A DNA stretch of 64,000 nt, from NCBI GenBank assembly GCA_937873425.1, contig CALMYE010000014.1, positions 36,767 to 100,766 of the forward strand, written 5' to 3'. Each line of letters starts with the position of its first letter. Within the stretch, counting starts at the first letter, position 1. Made by a program: the position numbers and the translations under genes. This document shows, piece by piece, positions 51,294-59,556 of this stretch. The notes beneath the pieces were generated by a model. The model was given only the letters and a program-made list of their open reading frames with translations, ran no database searches and was not told the origin of the DNA. Source of the stretch: an uncultured Sphingopyxis sp. (lineage in GTDB: Bacteria; Pseudomonadota; Alphaproteobacteria; Sphingomonadales; Sphingomonadaceae).

Positions 51294-51347
51294 TCGCAAT
51301 TGCGAAGAACAACGTCCTGATTATTCTCTTAATAAAAGAACATAATC
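51294..51347. promoter_or_regulatory. Palindromes in the maiA/kyn divergent promoter region
   Basis: TCGCAATTGCGA (51294-51305) is a perfect 12-bp palindrome. A second, imperfect dyad runs 51319-51347 with arms GATTAT and ATAATC and inner CTCTT/AAAAGAAC around AATA. An AT-rich dyad of this sort fits Lrp/AsnC binding. Both lie between the divergent starts. Confidence 0.5.
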
Positions 51348-51433
51348 CCGCTCCTTTGCCCCGCAGGCCGCCAACTCCGGACAATGTTCCCCGGCAATCC
51401 GGCTATCCTCGCGGATCGCGACGGGAGAAACGG

Positions 51434-52321
51434 GTGGCCGCCGAACATATCTATGACGCTCCGCCCCCGGGCGTGGCGGCGGACTGGACGATGGGCCAGA
51501 ACTGGTCCGCCTTCACCGCGGAGCAGCATGCCGTCTGGCGCACGCTGTTCGACCAGCAGTCGGCGGCGCTGGCTGGCTATGCCTGCGCCGATTTCATGCG
51601 TGGGCTGGACCTGCTCGGGCGGATCGCGCCGGGGGTTCCCGATTTCGCCGAGCTCAACCGCCATCTGACGCCCGCGACGGGGTGGGAGGTCGTGGCGGTG
51701 CCGGGCTGGATTCCGAACCGGCCCTTTTTCGAGCATCTCGCGAACCGCCGCTTTCCCGCCGCCAATTTCCTGCGGCCGCCCGAGCAGATCGGCTACAGCG
51801 AAGAGCCCGACATGTTCCACGACATCTTCGGCCATGTCCCGATGCTGGCCAATCCGGCCTTTTCGGACTTTCTCGCCGCCTATGGCGAGGCGGGCCTGCG
51901 CGCGGAGGCGCTGGGCGCGGCGGATTATCTGGGGCGGCTCTGGCTCTATACGGTCGAATTCGGGCTGGTGGTCGAGGAGGGCGAATTGCGCGCCTTCGGC
52001 GGCGGGCTGCTGTCGAGCTATGCCGAGACCGTCGCCGCGCTGACCGCGCCCGAACCGCGCCGCACCTGGCTCGACATCGAGCGGGTGATGCGGACCAAAT
52101 ATCATTTCGACGAGTTCCAGCGCAGCTATTTCGTGGTCGCCGGTTTCGAGGAATTGCTGCGCGCGACCGAGGAGGCCGACTTCGCCGCCATCTATCGCCG
52201 GATCGCCGACCGGCCGGCGCTCGAACCGGGCGATGCGTTCGCGGGCGATGTGCTCTATGATGGCCCCCTGCAGCCGGTCCGCCCGGGACCGGCCTTCATG
52301 CAAGGGGAGGCGCGCCGATGA
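51434..52321 (+). CDS. Aromatic amino acid hydroxylase (Phe/Trp hydroxylase family)
   Basis: 295 residues from GTG 51434, with GGGAG six bases upstream. The catalytic domain carries the iron triad H129/H134 in MFHDIFGHVPML and E175 in LYTVEFGL, plus TGWEVVAVPGWIPNRPFF and QRSYFVVAGFEELL. It uses tetrahydropterin and O2. Family members hydroxylate Phe, Tyr or Trp; specificity cannot be read from sequence. It overlaps kynA by 4 bases, which favours a Trp-related role, for example 5-hydroxylation. Confidence 0.88.
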   Translation: MAAEHIYDAPPPGVAADWTMGQNWSAFTAEQHAVWRTLFDQQSAALAGYACADFMRGLDLLGRIAPGVPDFAELNRHLTPATGWEVVAVPGWIPNRPFFEHLANRRFPAANFLRPPEQIGYSEEPDMFHDIFGHVPMLANPAFSDFLAAYGEAGLRAEALGAADYLGRLWLYTVEFGLVVEEGELRAFGGGLLSSYAETVAALTAPEPRRTWLDIERVMRTKYHFDEFQRSYFVVAGFEELLRATEEADFAAIYRRIADRPALEPGDAFAGDVLYDGPLQPVRPGPAFMQGEARR

Positions 52322-53220
52322 TCCGGCAGAGCCGCGACGGCACCACCGACGTCTTCGAGACCGAGATCGACGGCGAGACGATCCAGTGGGACAACGGCCT
52401 GACCTATGCGCGCCATATCCGGACCGCGCAGCTTCTGTCGGCGCAGGTGCCGGTGTCGGACAAGCCCGACGAGATGCTGTTCATCATCATGCACCAGACG
52501 ATGGAATTGTGGATCAAGCTGGTGCTGCACGAGGCGCGGCTGGTGGTGGACGCGATCCGCGCCGACGATCTGGCGCATGCAGGCAAGGGGCTCGACCGCA
52601 TCGCGACGATCCAGCGCCACATGATCCACAGCTGGGAGGTGCTGGCGACGCTGACCCCGCACGATTTCCTGACCTTTCGCGGCTTCCTGCGCCGGGCGTC
52701 GGGGTTCCAGTCGGCGCAGTATCGCGAGCTCGAATATCTGCTCGGCAACAAGCGCGGCGACATGATGATCGTCCACAAGGATGATGAGGACGCGATGGCG
52801 CGGCTGCGCGCGGCCTATGAAGCGCCGTCGCTCTATGACGAACTGCTGAAGCTGCTCGCGCGGCGCGGTTTCGCGATCCCCGCCGACCGGCTGGAGCGCG
52901 ACTGGACGCAGCCTTATGAAGCGTCGGAGGCGGTCGAGAAGGCGTGGCTCGCCATCTACACCGACGTGGAGCGGCACTGGGACCTCTACACGCTGGCGGA
53001 GAAGATCACCGCGCTCGAATATTATTTCCAGGAATGGCGCTTCAAGCACATGAAGACCGTCGCGCGCGTCATCGGTCACAAGCCGGGGACGGGCGGGTCG
53101 TCGGGGGTCAATTATCTGGTCAAGGCGCTCGATCTCAGCTTCTTTCCCGAACTCTGGTCGATGCGCACCGAGATGGTCGCGCCGCGCGAAGGTGGCGATT
53201 ATAGCGAGGGCGGCGCATGA
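52318..53220 (+). CDS. kynA: Tryptophan 2,3-dioxygenase
   Basis: 300 residues. Haem TDO family: YARHIRTAQLLSAQ, DEMLFIIMHQTMELWIKL, FLRRASGFQSAQYRELEYLL, and late FKHMKTVARVIGHKPGTGGS with SGVNYL; the haem-ligating His lies in the C-terminal region. It opens the indole ring to N-formylkynurenine, or to the 5-hydroxy analogue if the substrate is 5-hydroxytryptophan. Overlaps by 4 bases on both sides. Confidence 0.95.
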   Translation: MIRQSRDGTTDVFETEIDGETIQWDNGLTYARHIRTAQLLSAQVPVSDKPDEMLFIIMHQTMELWIKLVLHEARLVVDAIRADDLAHAGKGLDRIATIQRHMIHSWEVLATLTPHDFLTFRGFLRRASGFQSAQYRELEYLLGNKRGDMMIVHKDDEDAMARLRAAYEAPSLYDELLKLLARRGFAIPADRLERDWTQPYEASEAVEKAWLAIYTDVERHWDLYTLAEKITALEYYFQEWRFKHMKTVARVIGHKPGTGGSSGVNYLVKALDLSFFPELWSMRTEMVAPREGGDYSEGGA

Positions 53221-53846
53221 GCCGCATCTGGGACATTTCGCAGCCGCTGCACGCCGCCGTGCCGGTGTGGCCGGGCGAGCCGCCCTTCGCGCTGCACAGC
53301 CATGCGGTGATCGGCGACGGCTGCCCGGTCAATGTCGGCGCGGTCTTCACGCCGCTGCACGCCGGGACGCATGGAGATGCGCCGCTGCACTATGCGAACG
53401 ACGGTGTCGATTCGGCAGGCTCCGCGCTCGATCCCTATGTCGGGCCATGCGTGCTGCTCGACGTGCGCCATGCGAAGGGACGGGTCGAGCAGGGCAATAT
53501 CGACTGGAGTTTGGTTGCGGGCGCCGAGCGTGTGTTGCTGCGCACCTATGAGCGTTTTCCGCACGAGGCATGGGATTCGGATTTCACCGCCATCGCCGCC
53601 GATGTCATCGCGCGGCTCGGCGGCATGGGGGTGCGGCTGATCGGCACCGACGCCGCCTCGCTCGACCCCGAACAGTCGAAGACGCTCGACGCGCATCATG
53701 CGGTGAAGGCCGCCGACATGCGGATATTGGAAGGGCTGGTGCTCGATGACGTGCCGCCCGGCCGCTACGAACTGATCGCGCTGCCGCTGCGCATCGTCGG
53801 CGCCGATGCCAGCCCGGTGCGCGCGATATTGCGGGACTTGCCGTGA
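53217..53846 (+). CDS. kynB: Kynurenine formamidase
   Basis: 209 residues. KynB (cyclase-like metal hydrolase): WDISQPLHAAVPVWPGEPPF, HAGTHGDAPLHY (metal-binding His/Asp motif HxGTHxDxPxH) and LIGTDAASLDPEQSKTLDAH. It hydrolyses N-formylkynurenine. Overlaps kynA and kynU by 4 bases each. Confidence 0.95.
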   Translation: MSRIWDISQPLHAAVPVWPGEPPFALHSHAVIGDGCPVNVGAVFTPLHAGTHGDAPLHYANDGVDSAGSALDPYVGPCVLLDVRHAKGRVEQGNIDWSLVAGAERVLLRTYERFPHEAWDSDFTAIAADVIARLGGMGVRLIGTDAASLDPEQSKTLDAHHAVKAADMRILEGLVLDDVPPGRYELIALPLRIVGADASPVRAILRDLP

Positions 53847-55066
53847 CCGATATCGCGCACCTCGACAGGGCCGATCCGCTGGCGCCTTTCCGCGAGCGAT
53901 TCCAGCTGCGCGAGGGGATGATCTATCTCGACGGCAATTCGCTCGGCGCCGCGCCGAAGGCGACGGCGGGACGGCTGGCCGATGTGGTCGGGCAGGAGTG
54001 GGGCGAGGGGCTGATCACCTCGTGGCTCGGCGCGGAGTGGTCGACCGCGCCGCAGCGCATTGGCGACAAGATCGCGCGGCTGCTCGGCGCCGACCCCTGC
54101 GAGATCGTCGCGACCGATTCGACCTCGATCAACATCTTCAAGGCGCTGACCGCCGCGCTGTCGCTGCGCCCCGACCGGTCGCTGATCCTGTCGGAAACGA
54201 CCAACTTCCCGACCGACGTCTATATGATGCAGGGGATAGAGGCGTTTTCGGGCGGCCGGGTGAAGGCGGTCACCGCGGCGCCCGACAATGTGCTGGGCGC
54301 GCTGACCGATGATGTCGCGGTGCTGCTGCTGACGCAGGTGCATTACAAGTCGGGGCTGGTCCGCGACATGGCCGAAGTGACGCGCCGCGCGCACGAAGCC
54401 GGGGCGCTGGTCGTCTGGGATCTCAGCCACAGCGCGGGAGCGATTCCGGTCGATCTCAATGGCGCAAACGCTGATTTCGCAGTCGGTTGCGGCTATAAAT
54501 ATCTGAACGGCGGGCCGGGTGCGCCTGCCTATCTCTTCGCCGCATCGCGCCACCATGGCGCGGCGCCGGTGCTGTCGGGCTGGTTCGGCCATGCCCGCCC
54601 CTTCGATTTCGAGGAGGATTACGATCCAGCCGCCGGGATCACGCGCTTCCTGTGCGGGACGCCCCCGGTGCTCGGCCTGTCGGCGCTGGAGGTCGGCGTC
54701 GACCTGCTGCTCGAGGCCGATATGGCCGAGGTTCGCCGCAAGTCGCTCGCGCTCGGCGACCTGTTCATGGAAGCGATGGAGCCGCTCTGCGGCCGCTACG
54801 GTTTCACTCTCGTCAGCGAGCGCGACCCCGCGCGGCGCGGCAGCCAGGTCGCCTACGCCCATCCGCACGGCTATGCGATCGTCCAGGCACTGAAGGAATT
54901 TGACGTGGTCGCCGATTTCCGCACGCCCGACGTGCTGCGCTTCGGCCTGACGCCGCTGTATCTGCGCTATGCCGATATCGCCGAAACCGTGCGGCGGATC
55001 GCGGCGGTTTGCGAAACGCGCGCCTGGGACAAGCCGCACTATCGCCAGCGCGCGGCGGTGACATGA
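53843..55066 (+). CDS. kynU: Kynureninase
   Basis: 407 residues. PLP fold I enzyme: YLDGNSLGAAPK, TDSTSINIFKAL, VVWDLSHSAGAIPVDL, and GCGYKYLNGGPGAPAYLF with K219 as Schiff-base lysine. It cleaves kynurenine to anthranilate and alanine (or 5-hydroxykynurenine to 5-hydroxyanthranilate). Full length, in a tightly coupled operon. Confidence 0.95.
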   Translation: MTDIAHLDRADPLAPFRERFQLREGMIYLDGNSLGAAPKATAGRLADVVGQEWGEGLITSWLGAEWSTAPQRIGDKIARLLGADPCEIVATDSTSINIFKALTAALSLRPDRSLILSETTNFPTDVYMMQGIEAFSGGRVKAVTAAPDNVLGALTDDVAVLLLTQVHYKSGLVRDMAEVTRRAHEAGALVVWDLSHSAGAIPVDLNGANADFAVGCGYKYLNGGPGAPAYLFAASRHHGAAPVLSGWFGHARPFDFEEDYDPAAGITRFLCGTPPVLGLSALEVGVDLLLEADMAEVRRKSLALGDLFMEAMEPLCGRYGFTLVSERDPARRGSQVAYAHPHGYAIVQALKEFDVVADFRTPDVLRFGLTPLYLRYADIAETVRRIAAVCETRAWDKPHYRQRAAVT

Positions 55067-55077
55067 TGGAGGCGCCG

Positions 55078-56067
55078 ATGCCTTTCCTGCCCAAATCGCG
55101 GGTCGCGGCGGTGCAGACCGCGCCGGTCTTCCTCGACACCGCGGCCACCATCGACAAGGCCGTCGCGCTGATCGCCGAGGCCGCCGGCAACGGTGCGCAG
55201 CTTGTCGCCTTTCCCGAAGTGTTCGTGTCGGCTTATCCATACTGGAACTGGCTGATGACCCCGATCGAGGGCGCGGCGTGGCACGAGCGGCTCTATCGCG
55301 CGGCGATCGCCGTCGACGGGCCGGAGGTCGCGCTGCTCTGCGAAGCCGCGCGCGACCATGGCTGCACCGTGGTGATCGGGATCAACGAGCGCGATCCGCT
55401 CAGCATCGGCACCCTCTACAACGCCAACCTGATCATCGGCGCCGACGGCAAGCTGCTCGGGCGGCACCGCAAGCTGGTGCCGACCTGGGCGGAGAAGCTG
55501 ACCTGGGCGGGCGGCGACGGCGCCTCGATCCGCTGCTACGATACGCCGGTCGGGCGGCTGGGGACGCTCGCCTGCGGGGAGAATACCAACACGCTCGCGC
55601 GCTTCGCCCTGCTGTCGGCGGGCGAGACCGTGCATGTCGCCAATTATATCGCGCTGCCCGTCGCGCCCGCCTCCTACAATATGGCTGAGGCTATCCGCAT
55701 CCGCGCGACCGCACACAGTTTCGAGGGCAAGATCTTCACCATCGTCGCCTGCTCGACGGTGAGCGAGGAGATCATCGCGGCGATGTCCGCCGAGCGGCCC
55801 GCGAACCGCGACCTGCTGTCGCGCCCGAACAGCGCCTTTTCGGGGGTCATCGACCCGCACGGCAATCTGGTCGGCGAGGCGCTGATCGACGAGGAAGGCA
55901 TCGTCTATGCCGACATCGACCTTGGCGCCTGCATCCAGCCCAAGCTGATGCACGACATCACCGGCGGCTATAACCGCTTCGACATCTTCAACCTGACGGT
56001 CGACCGCACCGCCCGTGCGTCGGCCCTGTTCGTCGATGCCCCGGACGACAGCGAAGGAGAGCCATGA
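55078..56067 (+). CDS. Nitrilase-family carbon-nitrogen hydrolase
   Basis: 329 residues. Catalytic triad: E47 (AFPEVFVSAYP), K132 (GRHRKLVPT) and C166 (LACGENTNTLARF). It resembles nitrilases more than amidases, but substrate cannot be assigned from sequence. In this operon the natural substrate could be the amide maleamate or maleamylpyruvate. GGAGG five bases before ATG 55078 decides the start; ATG 55063 overlapping kynU is alternative. It overlaps the next gene as ATGA. Confidence 0.85.
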   Translation: MPFLPKSRVAAVQTAPVFLDTAATIDKAVALIAEAAGNGAQLVAFPEVFVSAYPYWNWLMTPIEGAAWHERLYRAAIAVDGPEVALLCEAARDHGCTVVIGINERDPLSIGTLYNANLIIGADGKLLGRHRKLVPTWAEKLTWAGGDGASIRCYDTPVGRLGTLACGENTNTLARFALLSAGETVHVANYIALPVAPASYNMAEAIRIRATAHSFEGKIFTIVACSTVSEEIIAAMSAERPANRDLLSRPNSAFSGVIDPHGNLVGEALIDEEGIVYADIDLGACIQPKLMHDITGGYNRFDIFNLTVDRTARASALFVDAPDDSEGEP

Positions 56068-57200
56068 TGACCGGCCATCCCGCCACCATCGACCCGCGCG
56101 ACGACGTGCTCGGTCGCTCGCGCGTCACCGACACGCCCGCGCTGGAAGCCTTTTACGGCGAACTGGCGGCGCGCAACGCGGGCGCCTTCTGGAAGCGCGC
56201 CAACGCGATCGAGCCGTGGGAGCCGGAGACGCGCTATCGCCCGACATTGTGGCGTTATGCCGACATGCGCGCGATGTGCCTGCGCGCGATCGACCTGGTG
56301 AAGCCCGAAGAGGCCGGGCGGCGCGTCGTCACCCTGCTCAACGACAGCGATGCGGGGCGCGAGAATGTCGCGGTCGTCGGCTGGCTGTTCAGCGGCATGC
56401 AGGCGATGAAGCCGGGGGAGATCACCCCCGCGCACCGCCATACGGCCTCGGCGCATCGCTTCATCATGGAGGGCGGCGGCGTTTACACGGTGGTCGACGG
56501 CCACCACATCACGCTCGGCGTCAATGATTATGTGCTGACCCCCAACGGCTGCTGGCACGATCATGGCGTCGATGCCGACGGCGAGGTGTCGATCTGGCAG
56601 GACGGGCTCGACATCCCGCTGATGAACTGCCTCGAAACCAATTTCTATGCGGTCCACGACCAGCCGCGGCAGACGCCCGCCTATCCCTCGAACGACCTGC
56701 CGCTGAGCTATGGCGGCGCGGCGATGCGGCCCGAGGGGGTGGCGGCGTGGGACAAGCCCTATTCGCCGGTGATGGTCTATCGCTGGGAAGCGGTGCGCGA
56801 TGCACTGTGGAACCTCGCCAGCGTGTCGGACGGCACGCCCTTCGACGGTCATATGATGCGCTACGCCAACCCGCTGACCGGCGGCTGGGCGCTGCAGACG
56901 ATGGGCGCGCATATGCAGATGCTGCCGGCGGGTTTTCGCGGCAAGGCACACCGGCACACCGGCAATGTCGTCTATAATGTCGCGGGCGGCCGCGGCTATT
57001 CGATCATCGGCGGGCAGCGCTTCGACTGGGAAACGCACGACATCTTCTGCGTACCCGCATGGACGTGGCACGAGCATGTCAACCTCGACGCGTCCGAAGA
57101 GGCCTTCCTTTTCTCCTTCAACGACTTCCCGGTGATGGAGGCGCTCGGCGTCCGCATCGAGGAAGCCTATCCCGACCACGGCGGCCATCAGCCCGCGTAA
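56064..57200 (+). CDS. Gentisate 1,2-dioxygenase-like bicupin
   Basis: 378 residues with two cupin domains. The first has EITPAHRHTASAHRFIMEGG and WHDHGVD, giving the His set that binds Fe(II). The second has FRGKAHRHTGNVVYNVAGG and WTWHEHVN. It belongs to the ring-cleaving group of gentisate and 1-hydroxy-2-naphthoate dioxygenases. With kynureninase upstream, 5-hydroxyanthranilate, the amino analogue of gentisate, is a plausible substrate. Confidence 0.88.
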   Translation: MMTGHPATIDPRDDVLGRSRVTDTPALEAFYGELAARNAGAFWKRANAIEPWEPETRYRPTLWRYADMRAMCLRAIDLVKPEEAGRRVVTLLNDSDAGRENVAVVGWLFSGMQAMKPGEITPAHRHTASAHRFIMEGGGVYTVVDGHHITLGVNDYVLTPNGCWHDHGVDADGEVSIWQDGLDIPLMNCLETNFYAVHDQPRQTPAYPSNDLPLSYGGAAMRPEGVAAWDKPYSPVMVYRWEAVRDALWNLASVSDGTPFDGHMMRYANPLTGGWALQTMGAHMQMLPAGFRGKAHRHTGNVVYNVAGGRGYSIIGGQRFDWETHDIFCVPAWTWHEHVNLDASEEAFLFSFNDFPVMEALGVRIEEAYPDHGGHQPA

Positions 57201-57215
57201 GAGACAGGACAAACC

Positions 57216-58124
57216 ATGCGCTTCGTGACCTATCGCACGGTCGAGACCGAACCCCGGCTCGGCCTCGTCCATCAGGGGCTGGTGATCGACGTCGAATATT
57301 TCGGCGCGGCGATCGGGCGGGACCTGCCGGGGGCGATGCTCGATTTCATCGACCTCGGACCGGTGGCCGTGCGTTTCCTGAAAGAGGCGGTGGCGAACGC
57401 GACGACCGCCGATCTTGTCGGAACCGCGCTGCCCGAAGGCAATGTCATCCTGCTCGCGCCGATCCCGCGGCCGCGCAAGAATATCTTCGGCATCGGCCTC
57501 AACTACACCGAGCATGTCGCCGAATCGGCGCGCGCGCTCGATACGTCGCACGAACTGCCGCAGCAGCCGGTGATCTTCTCCAAGCCGCCGACCGCCGTCG
57601 TCGCGTGGAACGACCCGATCCGCCACAATGCGAAGGTGACGCAGCAGCTCGACTGGGAGACCGAGCTGGCGGTGGTCATCGGCAGCACCGCGAAGAATGT
57701 CGCGGAAGCCGACGCTTTGGATCATGTCTTCGGCTATACGGTCATCAACGACGTGTCGGCGCGCGACTGCCGCCGCGCGGGCCAGTGGATCGTGTCGAAG
57801 GGGCAGGACAGTTTCGCGCCGATGGGTCCCGCCATCGTCACCGCCGACGAGATCGGCGATCCGCACGACCTGACGCTCAGGACCCGCGTCAACGGGGTCG
57901 AGAAGCAGAACGGCAATACGCGCTTCATGCTGTTCAACGTCAATCAGCTGATCGCCGATATTTCGAGCGTGATGACGCTGGAGCCCGGCGACATCATCGC
58001 GACCGGCACCCCGGCGGGCGTCGGCGCGGGGCGGAACCCGCAGGAATTCATGTGGCCCGGCGACATCGTCGAGTGCGAGATCGAGAAGATCGGCACGCTG
58101 CGCAACCCGATCGTCGCAGTCTGA
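57216..58124 (+). CDS. Fumarylacetoacetate-hydrolase-family hydrolase
   Basis: 302 residues. FAH fold: KNIFGIGLNYTEH, PVIFSKPPTAVV, QQLDWETELAVVIG with metal ligands E148 and E150, then FGYTVINDVSARD and PGDIIATGTPAGVG. The family hydrolyses C-C bonds of acylpyruvates (fumarylpyruvate, maleylpyruvate). It follows the bicupin by 15 bases with AGAGACAGGAC as a weak RBS. It fits the step after ring cleavage, releasing pyruvate. Confidence 0.9.
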   Translation: MRFVTYRTVETEPRLGLVHQGLVIDVEYFGAAIGRDLPGAMLDFIDLGPVAVRFLKEAVANATTADLVGTALPEGNVILLAPIPRPRKNIFGIGLNYTEHVAESARALDTSHELPQQPVIFSKPPTAVVAWNDPIRHNAKVTQQLDWETELAVVIGSTAKNVAEADALDHVFGYTVINDVSARDCRRAGQWIVSKGQDSFAPMGPAIVTADEIGDPHDLTLRTRVNGVEKQNGNTRFMLFNVNQLIADISSVMTLEPGDIIATGTPAGVGAGRNPQEFMWPGDIVECEIEKIGTLRNPIVAV

Positions 58125-58126
58125 CC

Positions 58127-58879
58127 ATGGCGCGTCCCATCCGCATCGGCCAGATCGTCCCCAGCTCCAACGTCACGATGGAGACCGAGATTCCGGCGCT
58201 GCTCCGCGCCCGCGAAAGTGTCGCGCCCGAACGCTTCACCTTCCACTCGTCGCGCATGCGGATGAAGAAGGTGACGAAGGAGGAACTGGCGGCGATGGAC
58301 GCGGACTCCGACCGCTGCGCGCTCGAACTGTCCGACGCCGCGGTCGACGTGCTCGGCTATGCCTGCCTCGTCGCGATCATGAGCATGGGACAGGGCTATC
58401 ACCGCGTGTCGGAGGCGCGCCTCCACCAGCGGACGGTCGAGAACGGCCATGCCGCGCCGGTCGTCACCAGCGCCGGTGCGCTGATCGAGGGGCTGAACGC
58501 GCTGGGAGCGAAGCGCATCGCACTCGTCGCCCCCTATATGAAGCCGCTGACCGCGATGGTCGCCGATTATATCGCGGCCGAAGGCATTGAGGTGACCGAC
58601 TGGCTCGCGCTCGAAATTCCCGACAATCTGGAGGTCGCGGCGCAGAACCCCGCCAATCTGCTCGATCATTACAAGCGCCTCGACCTCAGCGGCATCGACG
58701 CGCTCGTCCTGTCGGCCTGCGTCCAGATGCCGTCGCTGCCTTCGGTGCAGCGGGTCGAGGACGCGATCGGCCTGCCGGTCGTATCGGCGGCGATCTGCAC
58801 CGCCCACCAGATGCTGATGCGCCTCGGCCTGCCGACCGAGGTGCCGGGCGCCGGTGCCCTGCTCTCCGGCCGCTATTGA
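58127..58879 (+). CDS. Maleate cis-trans isomerase-like protein
   Basis: 250 residues of the Asp/Glu racemase superfamily. IRIGQIVPSSNVTMETEIP starts the fold; C80 (GYACLVAIMSMG) and C198 (LSACVQMPSLP) match the two catalytic cysteines of maleate isomerases. It converts maleate to fumarate. It is the last gene of the operon, two bases after the FAH-family stop. Arylmalonate decarboxylase-like enzymes share the fold but are less likely here. Confidence 0.85.
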   Translation: MARPIRIGQIVPSSNVTMETEIPALLRARESVAPERFTFHSSRMRMKKVTKEELAAMDADSDRCALELSDAAVDVLGYACLVAIMSMGQGYHRVSEARLHQRTVENGHAAPVVTSAGALIEGLNALGAKRIALVAPYMKPLTAMVADYIAAEGIEVTDWLALEIPDNLEVAAQNPANLLDHYKRLDLSGIDALVLSACVQMPSLPSVQRVEDAIGLPVVSAAICTAHQMLMRLGLPTEVPGAGALLSGRY

Positions 58880-59147
58880 AGCTGCAGCGCGGCCGGGCGA
58901 TATTCGCGATCACGCGATGTCTGGGGTGAATACTGCTGCTGGCGCTGCCTACAGCGGGCAGACTGTTTCGACAGCGGTTGCGGCCTCGGTGAGGAAGCAC
59001 CCTCTTCCTGATCGACAATGGCGTGTAGGTCGCGGGACGCGCTGTGGGAACGGCCCTCTTTGCCGTTTCTATAGGGGTGGCCCAGAGGGAGGGCTGCTGT
59101 ATGCGGCTCTATTTTTCTATTTAATATCAGTAAGTTATTCACTGATA
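58880..59147. other. Intergenic region after the kyn operon
   Basis: About 270 bases with no supported gene. A weak dyad (GCGCTGCC..GGGCAGAC) lies near 58940-58965; no clear terminator. The last part is AT-rich and leads to the tRNA 3' end. Confidence 0.45.
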
Positions 59148-59234
59148 TGGTGCGGTCGAGAAGACTCGAACTTCCACGGCCTTTCGGCCACAACGACCTC
59201 AACGTTGCGCGTCTACCAGTTCCGCCACGACCGC
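59148..59234 (-). tRNA. tRNA-Leu (GAG)
   Basis: The minus strand folds as a class II tRNA: acceptor GCGGTCG with CGACCGC, anticodon stem-loop CAACG-TTGAGGT-CGTTG (anticodon GAG), long variable arm TGGCCGAAAGGCCG, T-arm with GTTCGAGTC, and an encoded CCA. Its acceptor differs from the att repeat (TCTGGGC), so it is not the island target. Confidence 0.95.
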
Positions 59235-59368
59235 ACATCATGATGGGCCGAAACGGGTCCGGCGCCGGGTAGGAGCGGGCGCTTAGCAAAGCGCCTGCGG
59301 CGATGCAAGCGAGCTGTGCCGCATTTATTTTTGCACCTGCGAACATCGCGACCGGCGTTCCGCCGCCG

Positions 59369-59430
59369 CTGTCACCAAAGCGACTCCGAAGCGTCATCCG
59401 ACTGTCATCGCTCTGGCGTCAGACCGTCAC
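59369..59430 (+). promoter_or_regulatory. Pho-box array
   Basis: Half-sites like the PhoB consensus CTGTCAT occur in 11-bp register: CTGTCAC at 59369, GCGTCAT at 59391, CTGTCAT at 59402 and CCGTCAC at 59424, with weaker matches at 59380 and 59413. GCGTCAT-CCGA-CTGTCAT is a good two-site box. It lies about 130 bases before the lipoprotein start, so the downstream genes should be induced by phosphate starvation. Confidence 0.7.
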
Positions 59431-59556
59431 CGAATCACCCTAGTGGCGGCGTCATCGGGGGCGCGGGGGACTCTCCTCCCGCGCCGGCCGGTGATCTTTC
59501 AGGCAGGGGCGCCGCTCGACCGTTTTGGGCGCGCACAGCGGATAACGGAGATTTTC

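Noticed and set aside
53765-55240. 491-residue antisense frame over kynureninase
   Set aside because: Shadow of kynU; sequence is Arg/Pro-rich with no motifs.
55968-57866. 632-residue antisense frame over the bicupin and FAH genes
   Set aside because: Covers two well-recognised plus-strand genes, is His/Arg-rich and without domains.
51434-58879. Calling the operon a homogentisate (Phe/Tyr) pathway
   Set aside because: 4-hydroxyphenylpyruvate dioxygenase and homogentisate dioxygenase are absent, while kynA, kynB and kynU are present and coupled.
59148-59234. tRNA-Leu(GAG) as the integration target of the island
   Set aside because: Its acceptor end (CGACCGC) differs from the att repeat (TCTGGGC), and it lies about 9 kb outside the right repeat.
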